Source: Pteria penguin (lineage: Eukaryota > Mollusca > Bivalvia > Pterioida > Pteriidae). From it: 64,000 nucleotides of DNA. The position numbers were made by a program, and so were the translations under genes. Below are positions 36,918 through 48,389 of this stretch, piece by piece; position 1 is the stretch's first letter; the number at the start of each line of letters is the position of its first letter. The stretch is taken from contig CM068588.1 in the NCBI GenBank assembly GCA_035048485.1, positions 25,225,118 through 25,289,117 of the forward strand. The letters are read 5' to 3'. The notes beneath the pieces were generated by a model. That model was not told where the DNA came from. It did no database searches and saw nothing but the letters and a program-made list of their open reading frames with translations.

Positions 36918-37690
36918 ATTAAAGTGAAAGTTTGATATTTTTTTTTAATCACAGATGCTAAAATCGAAATAAAACAATAAATAAATTTATAGTATTTTTG
37001 GCAGCTTCAAATGAAAGTTTGATTTTTTTTAAATTTGTGAATTATTACAAAAGATTTAATGGATACACACGAAGCTGAGACTGAACAATGAATGTATTAA
37101 ACAGTAAGTTATATTAAAATACAAACACAGATGTTAAAATCGGAATAAAACAATAAATAGATTTATAGTATTTTTATGCAACTTAAAATGAAAGTCTGAT
37201 TTTTTTCAATTTGTGAATTATTACCTAAAAGATGACAGCGATACAAAAAGGAATGACAACTCTGAGCTTGTTTGGTCATGAACAAAATAGATGTAATAGA
37301 ATCAGAAATGTCAAAATCAAATTGCTTTCTGTATGTTTTTCTGGTTTTCCGATAAATCGACAAGACATATAGACAATTACCAAAACAAAGTATGCAAAAT
37401 GAAATTAGATAGATGTAGTCTGATAAGAATTAAATTAAATAGGCGTAGCCTAATAAAAAATTAAGAAACGTATATCCATTTAAAGTAAACGAAGTAAAAT
37501 CTATCTATCATGATATCGCATCTTAACGTTTAGGGATACAGATGGCGCCACACCACCAGATACCAAAGATTTAATGTACATACACGAAGCTAAAAATGTA
37601 CAATGAATGTATTCAACTGTAAATTACATTAAAATACTAATCACAGATACTAAAATCGGAATAAAACAATAAATAAATTCATAACATCGG
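36918..37690. repeat. 176-bp tandem duplication, third copy split by about 340 bp
   Basis: ACAGATG(C/T)TAAAATCG plus AATAAAACAATAAATA begins at 36951 and 37127 (176 bp apart) and again at 37643. The second copy runs to 'gtgaattattacc' near 37222. The following sequence of that unit ('caaagatttaatgtacatac') resumes only at about 37563. The intervening 340 bp is therefore probably an insertion. It contains a weak 33-bp duplication (GATGTAGTCTGATAAGAAT / GGCGTAGCCTAATAAAAAA). Confidence 0.7.
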
Positions 37691-40022
37691 GAATGAAATG
37701 GGAAGTTTAACAACTAGATAAGGGAAGCAGTGGTTTAAGTTTTGAGCAACTGAGATAATGTGAAATAGATTCTTTCCCTTCGCTGCTTTATGTAGCTACA
37801 TGCTAGGGCCCCCCCCCCCCCCCCCTTGAATGGGGTATGTGTCCCTTCCATTCTCCTACTCCCTTGTTATATAATATACGATAAACTGTAGTCATTTTAT
37901 CTATTACATTACGTAACGATGTCTGGGTATTATACTGATAAAATGAATTTCTAGGATACGTGACAAGTGTCACAGTGTCCAATGACAGGTGTCACAATGA
38001 CAGATCTTTGGAAGTTTGAGCTTGGAATGGTAAGTTAGATTTTGACGTCGTTTTTGATCATTTATATCGCAATAAGGCACTGAGAGCTAACAGCGTCTTA
38101 AACATAGTAGCATGACCCGGGAGATTGTGCCCTGATCACCTACACCTCGCACCCAGCGCTGAAACATTATACCACCTACTGGTATGTCCCATGCTAGACG
38201 GTTTACTGAGTCTTACCCTGTGCAGAGGCATTAAATTAACCACTAAAATTTTCAAAAGTTTACCAGGGCCATATGAAATACATGTAGACTAGTACAGACT
38301 TTGTTGCAGTCTCATGATCTAAAAAATTAATGTATTATCATCTGGAAAAATTTCTACATTTAGATTATAAGGTAATGGAAAACGCCATTTTTAGGGGGTG
38401 TTTTTTTTGGGGGGGGGGGTGGATTTTTTTTTTCTTTTTCCACTTACCATATTTTTATTGGTCTTACTGAGCAGGTAAAAAGTTCTCACACTTTTTCGTT
38501 TCTGTTCTTGATTGTAGTAATTCGGAGAACTTCTGGCCACCACACTATGATATTCGAGGTATGGCGCTATTGTCATGGTACATGTTTTATCAATGTTTTT
38601 ACACAGAAGATATGACAATAAACCACGGCTGATGAATGTCTTTCCGTAGATATTTTCTTATGTGAAGTTTTTTATTATGTCGGTGTTTATGACAATCTCT
38701 TTGAGGAATCCATACATAATATATGATCAAAGACTCTCAAACACGATATAGTGATCACAAATGAAACCATGTGATTGACAAAAGATTCCTCTCCCGGGAA
38801 TAAGTACGAGCAATGTGCTTAGAACAATGTTAACAACATCAAAGAATAAACGTAGACAAAATGAAATAAATGACAACATAATCAGAAAAATATACATGTA
38901 TATCATCGGTTATGAAATACAGGTGCGGAGTTTATCAAATTCACAAGTCGTAGGAGCCAGTACGTGGTGTCTAACAATAAGTGTGCGGTCGCATATGATG
39001 AGACCAACAATTGACTATTGTACTAGAGCTGGTGCCGCCATCCACTTTGGTGTAGGGGCGAAATCAGAAAATATTGCTAAGAAGCCTTCAGTCAAGAAAT
39101 TTCCAACCTGTCAAGTTAATAAAAAAGAATTAAAGGAATAGGTACAATAGGGTACTGTAATTAAGAGACTTTACGAGAACGTCTTTAGTTGTTGAATTAT
39201 TTACCGTTTCGATGCTTAATATGTATACTCGAGGTAAGTTCATACTCTTTGATAGCTCTCCATCAAAGAGGAAATACAAGTCTGAGTACTTAAAGCTTTT
39301 TACAAACCAGGAATTATTGAAGGAGATGTGGTGACTTCTCTCATCAAATTTATGCATACCACACAAAATGATGAATATCTGGGTAATCTGAAACTCGAAA
39401 TGATCTCTGTCGGATGCGCGCCTTTCTTTTTAATTTTGCATTTATAATGGAAAATTTCTAAATAAATATATAAATAAAATTGTTACGTGTATGCCCTCTT
39501 TATATTCGATCTATATTCAAGATTTATTCATATTCGATTTATATTCAAGATAACCCCTTCTCCTACTCCACCTTAAAGGTCCCTGACAAACCATTAAGTA
39601 TGCCATCCTTGTCACTTTGCTCTTTGATTCAAACTATTGATATCATTCGCCATGTGGACTTCATCAGGAAGCCAACACATAATGTAAAGACTAGAATATG
39701 ATCGCAATTCAACAGATAAAAGAATCCATCACCGCAACAATCATCATTGTCCGAAATAAAATTAACCATAAACGGGGATTAGAGAAGAGACAGAACTCGT
39801 CATTATTGATAATTGATGAAGCGTAAAATCGTCTTTAGATCCCCTTTTATCATTGTCTTCATACGATTCCTTTATTAATATATCATATAAGACATAAAGC
39901 ACATCACATATTATTATGTTATTCGCAAATTTACTCTTCACTTTTACAGACGAAATAGAGGCAGCCTTTTCATACCTTGTGGGCTATAACGTAACATTCG
40001 AGAAACAAAAATAAACATAGAC

Positions 40023-40054
<32 letters not shown>

Positions 40055-43000
40055 AAGCAACAACAAAAGTAAAACCAAAAAATCCCCCCTAAAACAAAAC
40101 AAAATACAAAACCAGCATGTCTGTATGAATACACATTTATTGAATACGAAAAATCGTTTCTGTCCTCATCAAAATTCACCCTGGAAAACTCTAATTGATT
40201 TTAAGAAAGTAAATTTTTTCTTTGTGAACAATTGCGTAACGTTTTAATACTAGCAGTTAACAGAACGAGAGACCTTGATTAGCAAGAGACCATTTAGTGT
40301 TTTATTTTCAAATTTAGACTACGGGAATTGTCTCCGTTTCAAGAAAGTTAAATTGAAAATTTCTTAAAACGAGCATCATGTTATAGTTATTGGATTGTGA
40401 ATCTTACTCACCAGGCTGTTACAGAGCTTCTCTGACAATTTTTAATCGACACTTGTCAATCAGCGCCGGGTAACGCGCTTTTCTGGAGAATATTTACTAA
40501 AATAAGATGTGGTAAAACCATCAGACCCGACCGTAAAGGTGCACTGTTACTCATCCCCTTAGCTAATGAACAAAATGAACTTCAATACTCATTAGACGTA
40601 AGGCGAGAATTGGCATTCCATACTTCGTCTCCATGAACTATAAATCTTCAAGTTCTTTCACTAGTTATTACCTACATAAAATCGCTCTTGTAATAGTGTT
40701 TTAACATAGAATTTTCAGTAATAGGTTTTACGTATATCAATGTAGCAGAGTAGTAGCGGAGGTCTACGGTTGCTTGGCGTTTTAACGCCAGATTGGAAGA
40801 ATAAGTATGTCATAAAAAGTTCAGGGGAGTATGATGATAAAGTGAATAAATAGAGGGTCTAACACTTACATGTACTTAATATTTCTTAGTGTTAATCATT
40901 ATACATGTAGCAGGATGGGAACATTTAATTATAGGGAAGTGATTCTTCATTCCCTGTTTAGTCTAATTTTGAACAAGTTGAATGATAGTGTTGTCTATAC
41001 CTTTCTTGGTCTCCTATTTTATCTATTGTACCTGCAAGTAAATCAAATCTATAAAACGTTACAGTGGAACACGTTGTTACAAACATCCAATGCTCTATCT
41101 CTGAATGTACTTGGGGACTTTGGGTGATCTCTTCCGGTTTAATACGTCTTGGCTATTTTGATTTTAGTTAGGGAGTGGCCTAAGTTTCATGGTTTTTCAT
41201 CATTTGCTATAATACATCGAAGTTCTGGTAAGCGCAGATCCATGAATTTGACTGAATTGTACCCAAGACATTTTTGTTGAGAGTCCAATTATGCCTCAAT
41301 ACACAAGTAAATTCATCTATTTTACGTAGTTTCGTTCTCGTACATGTTAGTTCACTTATTTTCTTTTTATCTTTTAAGATTGCTTGCACGCTTCTGAAAA
41401 TTTCAACCGCCGCACTTATTTATTCATGGAAACTCGATACCTAAACGAATTCCAAACGGAACCTGACTGGTGTTTGGTATTTAATATTAAACACACATAA
41501 AATATTGAATATTCTCGATATTACTAATGGTTATGTTCTGAAAATTAATCAAAAAGCTTATTGACTTTTATATAAAAATTTAAATACAGGAACTTATTGC
41601 AAGATTTATATAAAACTTGACTGGCTTGAACATGTTTTAGTATCGACCATTGCTAGGAGGATACCTCCATCTGTTGATGGTGTTAATGTTGATTTTAAGT
41701 TCCCAATATGCATTATGTATATGCATTTTGGCGTGGCGAGCGTCATTAACAACACAAATTTTAACTTAAGGTCAATATCGCCTGGACCTAGAGTCTACTT
41801 TTGTGTTGTCCCAATACGTCTAGTGCTTAGATCTTATTTCAAGTACTTTTAATAATCTGAAATATTCTTAAATCACGTAGGAGTTTTACTTTCACTTATA
41901 AATATACTGAGAAAGTCCTCGCTCAAGATACTTGCTGTCTATTCCGTCTGATATTGAGAAACACCCAGCTTTCTTTCCCTTGTACATTTACGCTAATATT
42001 ATTGTTGTTATATATATATAACCAAAAGGATTTGTTATAAAAGTTTGATATTTCCTTCGATGTGTCTTTTCATAATTTCAAAATGAGTATTGCATTGGCT
42101 TGTTTTCTCCGTATGATATCGAATAAAATATACATCAGTATAGACCGGTAAAAGATGTACCAAGTCTCGATTCGGACTCCTGATATATCCAATGCCAATG
42201 CATGCTAACATCTAATAATCAAATTCTAAGGAACTATGTCCTGAATGCAGCATACACGTGTCATATATATAATTACGTTCGTAATTTTTAATACCATTCT
42301 TCGGCTATAATTATGTTATTTAAATTCCCCATATTTCATACGGCAATTTAACTGTATATTGTTTGTTTGCAGAAGCAATATCCATATTCTAACCACCAAG
42401 CGCAGTTCTGTATAATGTAAATGCACATCGCATTTATGTATCTAATTAATGTTTATTGCATCCCATGTAGAATCACGAAGTTAATATTCCCATCAGTGGA
42501 AGTTGACTAGGCACCATTTATTTGTTGCATTTTAAATGAGGTATTTTTACAGATATCGATCAGAGGAAACTTTTAGATTTCACCATCAGGTGCTATAATA
42601 ATGTTATTAGTAACAACACATTGTAAATCGATAGTGTTTATGGCCAGCTTTCCTCTATATACTCTTTATTTGATGTTCGATACCGTTTTACTGTGAGTCC
42701 TGTATTATTTACACGTAAGAAGTTACCCGTGGATATTGACAATAGAGATAATCTCTTGTCATTGATGTTTCATACATATTGATCTATAAGCATAAGACAG
42801 GGGCACTAATATTACAGTTTAATGAATTTTGTTTGCTTGATGAAGTATGACGCCATGGTAGTATATACTGTACCTATAATAATGCAACATATGTTACAAC
42901 TGTCTGGTTTGAGTTTTTGTATTCTCCTGTTTCAACTCCACACCAATATTATTTCCCTTGGCTGAAGTCATTGCATTTAAGACGGTGTCATATTCAAGGT

Positions 43001-44036
43001 ATCAAAGTAGCAATTAGTTTTCCATGGGGCTACATGTCTATGAACCGAGAAGTATCTATGAAAATGAGTATCATTTGAAGCTTCTTTTCCATTCCAATAA
43101 AAAGAGAATGCCCCCCACCCATTAAATTTAAACAAAAACCTCAGAAAATGTGTTTGCTGAAAATACTTTAACCCTTGATATGAAAAATATTGACACATTA
43201 AATAAATCTTCTTGTTGTTACTTGTCAACAGACAGTCCATTTTCCATCCGAGCAGGATTTGGGGGAGCCAAAACGCTTACATGAATCCAATTGGTACATT
43301 GATACCTCAAAGTAAAGAAAAGGGAAGCGCTGATAGCATGGGCAGGTTCAGGTTATTATGCGGACCTAACGACCTGGTACGATCTGGTTTCGAACTTAAT
43401 TAAACAAGGATAAGAAGTTTTATTGAATTCCAGCGATGGTGCAGCCCCCAACACCTCTATACATACACGATTCAAGGTACAATATCTGATACTATGTTCT
43501 ATCATGGATACCCAAGAACATGGTAAAAAGGAATTAATATGTAAGACGTAGCTACAAGTGTCTAGAAAGTTATGTCCCACGGGGGAGTGTTATAAATGTA
43601 TATATGATATATTATATGTAACAATGATTGACAACTGCCTTTAACTTACGATTACAATCAATATGTATTTTTATTCGAATTTTAGTCAAAATGTAACCGT
43701 TGTAAATGTTGACTTTTAAAGTGATACATAAACTTTAGAAAGTATAGTGTACATAGGACTATGTGTACTCTGTTCCTTTGAAAATCGGTCTTTCGTGCGC
43801 AATGTATCTATCCAAAAATTCTGTCGAGAAGGATTCCTTCATCCAGACAGAGAAACAAACCACATTGTTGTGTGTAAATAATCTATTTCTACTTTGCAAA
43901 CAAAACAGAACCAAGCAAAGGCAATTTTATCTAAGTCTCAAGCAAGTTCAGACCTCTTTTTCACTTCTCTTACTCCAGACATGAGATAATTCTATCAATG
44001 ACTAACATGTTTTATATAAATATAATGTTTTCCTGC
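37691..44036. other. Long stretch with no supported gene
   Basis: Apart from a SINE relic (38085-38185) it holds poly-C (about 37809-37826), a poly-T/poly-G tract (38401-38430), a 28-bp duplication (ATATTCGATCTATATTCAAG at 39502 and 39530) and an A/C-rich simple tract at 40018-40085. Open frames at 38815-39141 (108 codons, plus) and 40870-41127 (85 codons, plus) have mixed composition but no splice sites or motif. Confidence 0.45.
38085..38185 (-). mobile_element. Family-B SINE relic (head only)
   Basis: CTTAAACATAGTAGCATGACCCGGGAGATTGTGCCC followed by 'ggtgg/accacc' sequence corresponds to the inverted head region of the 9.0- and 12.8-kb SINEs (CTTAAACATAGTGGCGCAAC..GGGAATCGAACCC). The B box is damaged. 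Only about 100 bp is recognisable. Confidence 0.55.
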
Positions 44037-44207
44037 ACAATGGCGAATCCAGGATTTCCGAAAAAAAGGGGAAGGGGGCACATGGAAAAGTCAAGTATTA
44101 GCCAGACTACTCAGCCATTTTGGGTGCCAAATCTGGAGTTATACTTATAAGTATGTGGCGAAAAGGCGCCCCCCCCCCCCTCAAAATCCGCCACTGGTAT
44201 ACACTGT
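44037..44207. mobile_element. MITE-like element with GGCGGAT-type ends (copy 3)
   Basis: The left end CAATGGCGAATCCAGGATTT and the right end AAAATCCGCCACTG are inverted (CA(A/G)TGGCG(A/G)AT). G-rich sequence follows the left end and a poly-C tract (44168-44180) precedes the right end, as in the other copies. No coding sequence. Target duplication unclear. Confidence 0.7.
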
Positions 44208-44877
44208 CTCTCCTTCATGTAAAAACAAATTCACTTTGAATACTGATTCATCCTCCTGATTTATTGTTCCGTTGAGAGATATGGAAACATCTTATATAAG
44301 ATGTGTATTCATAACGAGATCGTTTATGCTATGTTCTATTCTTAGTCGCTTATCTTTTTTACTCTGAATACCTGTATATGAAAAGACATGCATATTTCTG
44401 TCTTCATACTCGCTTACAGACCATGAAAATAATCATTTTCAATTATACTGTGAGAATTTAATTGGTGAATAATAGAATGTTATTGTTTGTTTTACACGAT
44501 GTTCCGTATGTGTTCAACCATAGAGTTACGGTATATATGTTGTAAGAACTGCGCAATGTTGACCTCAGAAAACTAAGATATGGGAGTTGTTAACGTGCCA
44601 AACTAGTTTTCTCTTCAATTTAACAAAAAATAGCGAGATAATTACAAATTTTTTAACGAATGCACTATAGCAGAGGTATAAAATCTTACGGAAATGGAAA
44701 TAGATTGTATAGTGTACCATCTACTTTCGGTAAGGGCAAGGCAGTAAGAGATGGGTATAATGATTGTATGTAAAACACAGTTGTCTTCCAGTATGTATGT
44801 AATGTCTTCACTAACATTTTGTATAATGTATTTGTTTTCGTACGATGTTGCTAGTAATGTACCAAAGTCAACATTTA

Positions 44878-44978
<101 letters not shown>

Positions 44979-44989
44979 CTTTAGATTTT

Positions 44990-46540
44990 GTATTAACCGC
45001 CCCAGTACATCATAGAAGTGAAACATAACAGTCTATTGGGGGGTTTACACCGCTTCAACAATTGTCAGTTTAAATATACGTGTATGTCGCGACCTGAAAG
45101 CAGGTACAAGATTTGTGCATTTCAGTTGTTAATTATCCATACATTTATAACGTTTACAAGGATTGTATAACCGTACAATAACGGTACCCAAGTAATGATT
45201 CGTCAACTGTTCTTGTCATAGACGCTCATCCAATGAGCGTCTTTTTATCTGCTACTATTATTAAAACAAAAAGTCAACCAACTAATTTAAAAAACCTAAA
45301 TAAACATATCCAAAAATGACTAATGACGAAGGTGTGTTTTATAATTGTTTAATTATCGAAGGAGATAACCTTCACGAAGAAGTCAGTTTCAGACTATGCT
45401 AAACACCAACGTCGTTTTCAAATATTTTGTTTTAGAGCACAAAGAATTCAATAATCAAAATTGGTATGAAATTATTACTCATGTGCCGGCAAAATATATC
45501 AAAATATTAGTATAAGTTTTGAAATAAATGTCCGTCTACACTCTACATGTATAGTTCTGAACATATTGTGATACATCGTATGGTACAGTTCCAGCTTCTT
45601 ACCTCAGTGCATGTGGTACTCCTCGTGGTTTATCATAGTTATTTCTGATTTTCTAATAATCCTTGATACTGTCCGTCACTTTTTGCCGTTTTCCCACGAC
45701 TTCGTTCTCTCTGCTCGCACGAAATATCAAATATAGGCTCCTACAACGACAAACAAGGGGGAGATAATCAATTTTCAAGTCGGATCGACCAAGCAGCAGT
45801 CAAATACTATAAACAATAGTAAGCACCCTGTAATCGATGTTCATTTAAAATCCTTAAAATTGTTCAATTGTTCTGCGTTTAAATTTCATTCTGGTGTCTC
45901 AGACTGGCGCTTAAGCTGGTGTCGGTTAATAGAATCAATGCGGTATAAACATCTTAACTTCCACAGTCAATAAATACAACGTTAAGACCTATTGATTCTG
46001 AGTTAAGGCGCCGGCAGCCGGCACAGGCTGTGTACATAACATCCACGACTATTGGCGGAATCTTCTACTTCGTCTCCTCCCCTATGCCGTCTGTGTTAAT
46101 ACTTCAATACTCCGGGGACGACAACAAAGTATCTAAAACCCACACTGAGTCTACTACAAATATAACGCTATGAGGAAGGGTTTTGATACACCATCTAAGC
46201 AAGCTTTTTATGTCTTAGTGTAGATTAGAATCTTTTGTTTGTAATCTGTCTTATATGCCTTGTGTGAGATTATCATTCCATCTATGTATGTTATTTCATG
46301 TATTTTAGTAAAAAAAGACGAATATTTTTTATTCAAAATGTTGAACTTGTACTTTCATAAAAAGACGTAAAATATTTAAAAGAAGCCTTTCACTTTGTTT
46401 TGCATTTTATGTCGACAAAACAAGATAAAGGTTTGTGAGATAATCCTTCATATCTTAATTTCCATGTATTATTTACATTGTCTTTACAACAATCACTTGA
46501 ACACTAAGACAAGACTAGGATCGAAGATATACAGAAATTC
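44990..46540. other. No gene; one perfect short hairpin at 45220-45242
   Basis: AGACGCTCAT-CCA-ATGAGCGTCT is a 10-bp perfect stem followed by TTTTTATCT. It looks like a terminator hairpin, but in this eukaryotic context no associated transcript is visible. A minus-strand donor CTGAG|GTAAGA near 45600 lacks a convincing exon. Confidence 0.45.
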
Positions 46541-46545
46541 AATAA

Positions 46546-46599
46546 ATTCTTGACTTTCGATACGGTTATACTTTCCAGCCGTAAGCGAAAGTCAAGAAT
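46546..46599 (+). ncRNA. 54-nt pre-miRNA-like hairpin (candidate)
   Basis: ATTCTTGACTTTCG pairs perfectly with CGAAAGTCAAGAAT (14 bp). A 1x2 internal loop follows, then TACGG pairs with CCGTA, leaving a 13-base loop TTATACTTTCCAG. Stem geometry resembles a short microRNA precursor, but 19 pairs is near the lower limit and I recognise no known microRNA seed. The opposite strand folds equally well. Confidence 0.3.
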
Positions 46600-46839
46600 C
46601 CCCGCGAAGTTCGAATCAGTTACAATTCGATAACGAGGCTACATCCGTGAGCTACAGAGAATTTTAATTTGCGCGACTGTTGACGCCCATTGTACATGCA
46701 TTTGGAATATATAATAGTACAGATAATTTGTTAATCATTTTGTCGTATTTTGCTTCCTTTTACATAATATATCACACAAAGACATGGTTATGTAAATTAT
46801 TTTTAATTAATATTTATCACGCTCAAAATAAGAAGTCGG

Positions 46840-47090
46840 ACAAGGAAAAAATTAAACAACGGAAAAAACCCAATCAAACAATTATTCAAAATCCAACCTC
46901 CCAAAAAAGGGAAAAGGAAAAGAAACAAAACAAAACTAAAATAATAATGATAATAATAATTTGAAAAAAAAATCAATCAAACAAACAAACAAACAAACAA
47001 GCATAAAACCCAAAAACAAGCAAACATAAAAAAGAAGAAAAAAAAAAAAGAAAAAGAAAGAAAAAGAAGAAGGAAAGAATTGTATGTACC
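46840..47090. repeat. A-rich low-complexity tract with AAAC repeats
   Basis: Long adenine-rich sequence with (AATA)n, (AAAC)n at 46975-47000 and a polypurine run (AAAGAAGAAAAA..) at 47030-47080. Frames through it on both strands are low-complexity artefacts. Confidence 0.85.
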
Positions 47091-47879
47091 ATTCCTTTAC
47101 AATATAATAGCGCATCATATTAACATTCTTTTCAAATATACATATAAACAATTCATACACCGTCTGTTCTATACTATTAGCACTGCTATATAATTCTATC
47201 GTTTGTCAGTTAACGGTATGTATCTTTTGGTATGTAGGTATACAAAACAGCTTATCTTAACACCTGAATAAACAAGCAGTTGGATACAAAGCCTTCGTTT
47301 AGGACTCCATGTCGGTATATAATACCCGCCTTTATGAGGATAATATTTCTCGGCATCTTCCTGAATCCTGATACCGTTAACAGCTAGTTTTATTGTGATG
47401 AACACTTTTCTTGCTTTGTAGACTTTACCATTTCTTTACGATATTAGCAAGAGATAGCCATAAACTCAAGTTATAAAACATTAATAAGATGCGACTCGGG
47501 ATGTTCTTTCACTTTTAACACGATTTCTACCATATGATAGTCTTAACAAGGTTGCTCTTGGCAGGTTTGTTTGATAAATACCTAATGAAGCCTCAGAATC
47601 CAAAACGTGTTTTCTTCCTGCTTACGTCAAGGTATTCCTAGGTTTTACTGTACAAATAAGGTATACGGTGTAATTCAACGCATGTTACTTTGTTATAAAA
47701 ATTAAAACAATTATGCATTACAATGAGTCAATACTACAGTAAAGTTTCTTAATTCTCGTGACTGAAATCCAATTATGATGCTAATGAAACAATAATTTCC
47801 CTGCCTTATGTTACAACTTACAATCAAATGACAACATACAACAGCCTCCAGTAAATTTTCAATGACGTAAGTATTACGC

Positions 47880-48178
47880 AATGTCAGGGGCGGATCAAGG
47901 ATTTGATGCTTAAATGGAAGAGGGTGTGAACATTTTCGAAAAAGGCATGGGATCGGGTCGGTTTATCCAGGGCAACATCCTGGTTGGGAACAATACGGCG
48001 AAGCTACATGAAATTCCTACGTTTCGCAGATGCCAAAGTGAAAATAACATCAAGAAAGCGGTATTTTTATAGAAGTATCTTCTAGTTAGTTATTGTGTGA
48101 TTTTATTTGGTAATTTAGAACATACAAAATATATGTTATTCTAAAATTTCAAATCCGCCGCTGAATGTGGTTTAAATA
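47880..48178. mobile_element. 289-bp MITE with CAG(G/C)GGCGGAT ends (copy 4)
   Basis: Element 47885-48173. The left end CAGGGGCGGATCAAG and the reverse complement of the right end CAGCGGCGGATTTG agree at most positions. AATGT flanks it on both sides (47880-47884 and 48174-48178). hAT elements normally make 8-bp duplications, so only part may survive. No coding capacity. Best-delimited member of the GGCGGAT family here. Confidence 0.75.
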
Positions 48179-48204
48179 TCAAGAGAATTACATCGCCACG
48201 GAAT

Positions 48205-48310
48205 TGCTTACTTCCAAGATCTCCCAGATGCTCTGATTGGCCGATCAGAAAGGAAATGCTTACATCCAAGATCTCCCAGATTCTCTGATTGGCCGATCAG
48301 GAAGGGGATG
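48205..48310. repeat. 53-bp tandem duplication
   Basis: TGCTTAC(T/A)TCCAAGATCTCC plus CAGAT(G/T)CTCTGATTGGCCGA repeats at 48205 and 48258 with few differences. It lies just before the large GATACAG array. Confidence 0.9.
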
Positions 48311-48389
48311 TTGACGCAAAGCCTTACGCATGTTACAGGAGACTGTTAGACCTTGTAATAATCAAAGTGGGATCCCTGGCTAATAATGG

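Noticed and set aside
36583..36952. Two overlapping minus-strand frames rich in Pro/Cys/Lys
   Set aside because: They lie within a MITE-like element with poly-G and are not supported as coding.
40405..40500. Minus-strand exon ending at a GTGAGT donor near 40412
   Set aside because: All frames contain stops before the donor and no convincing acceptor is present.
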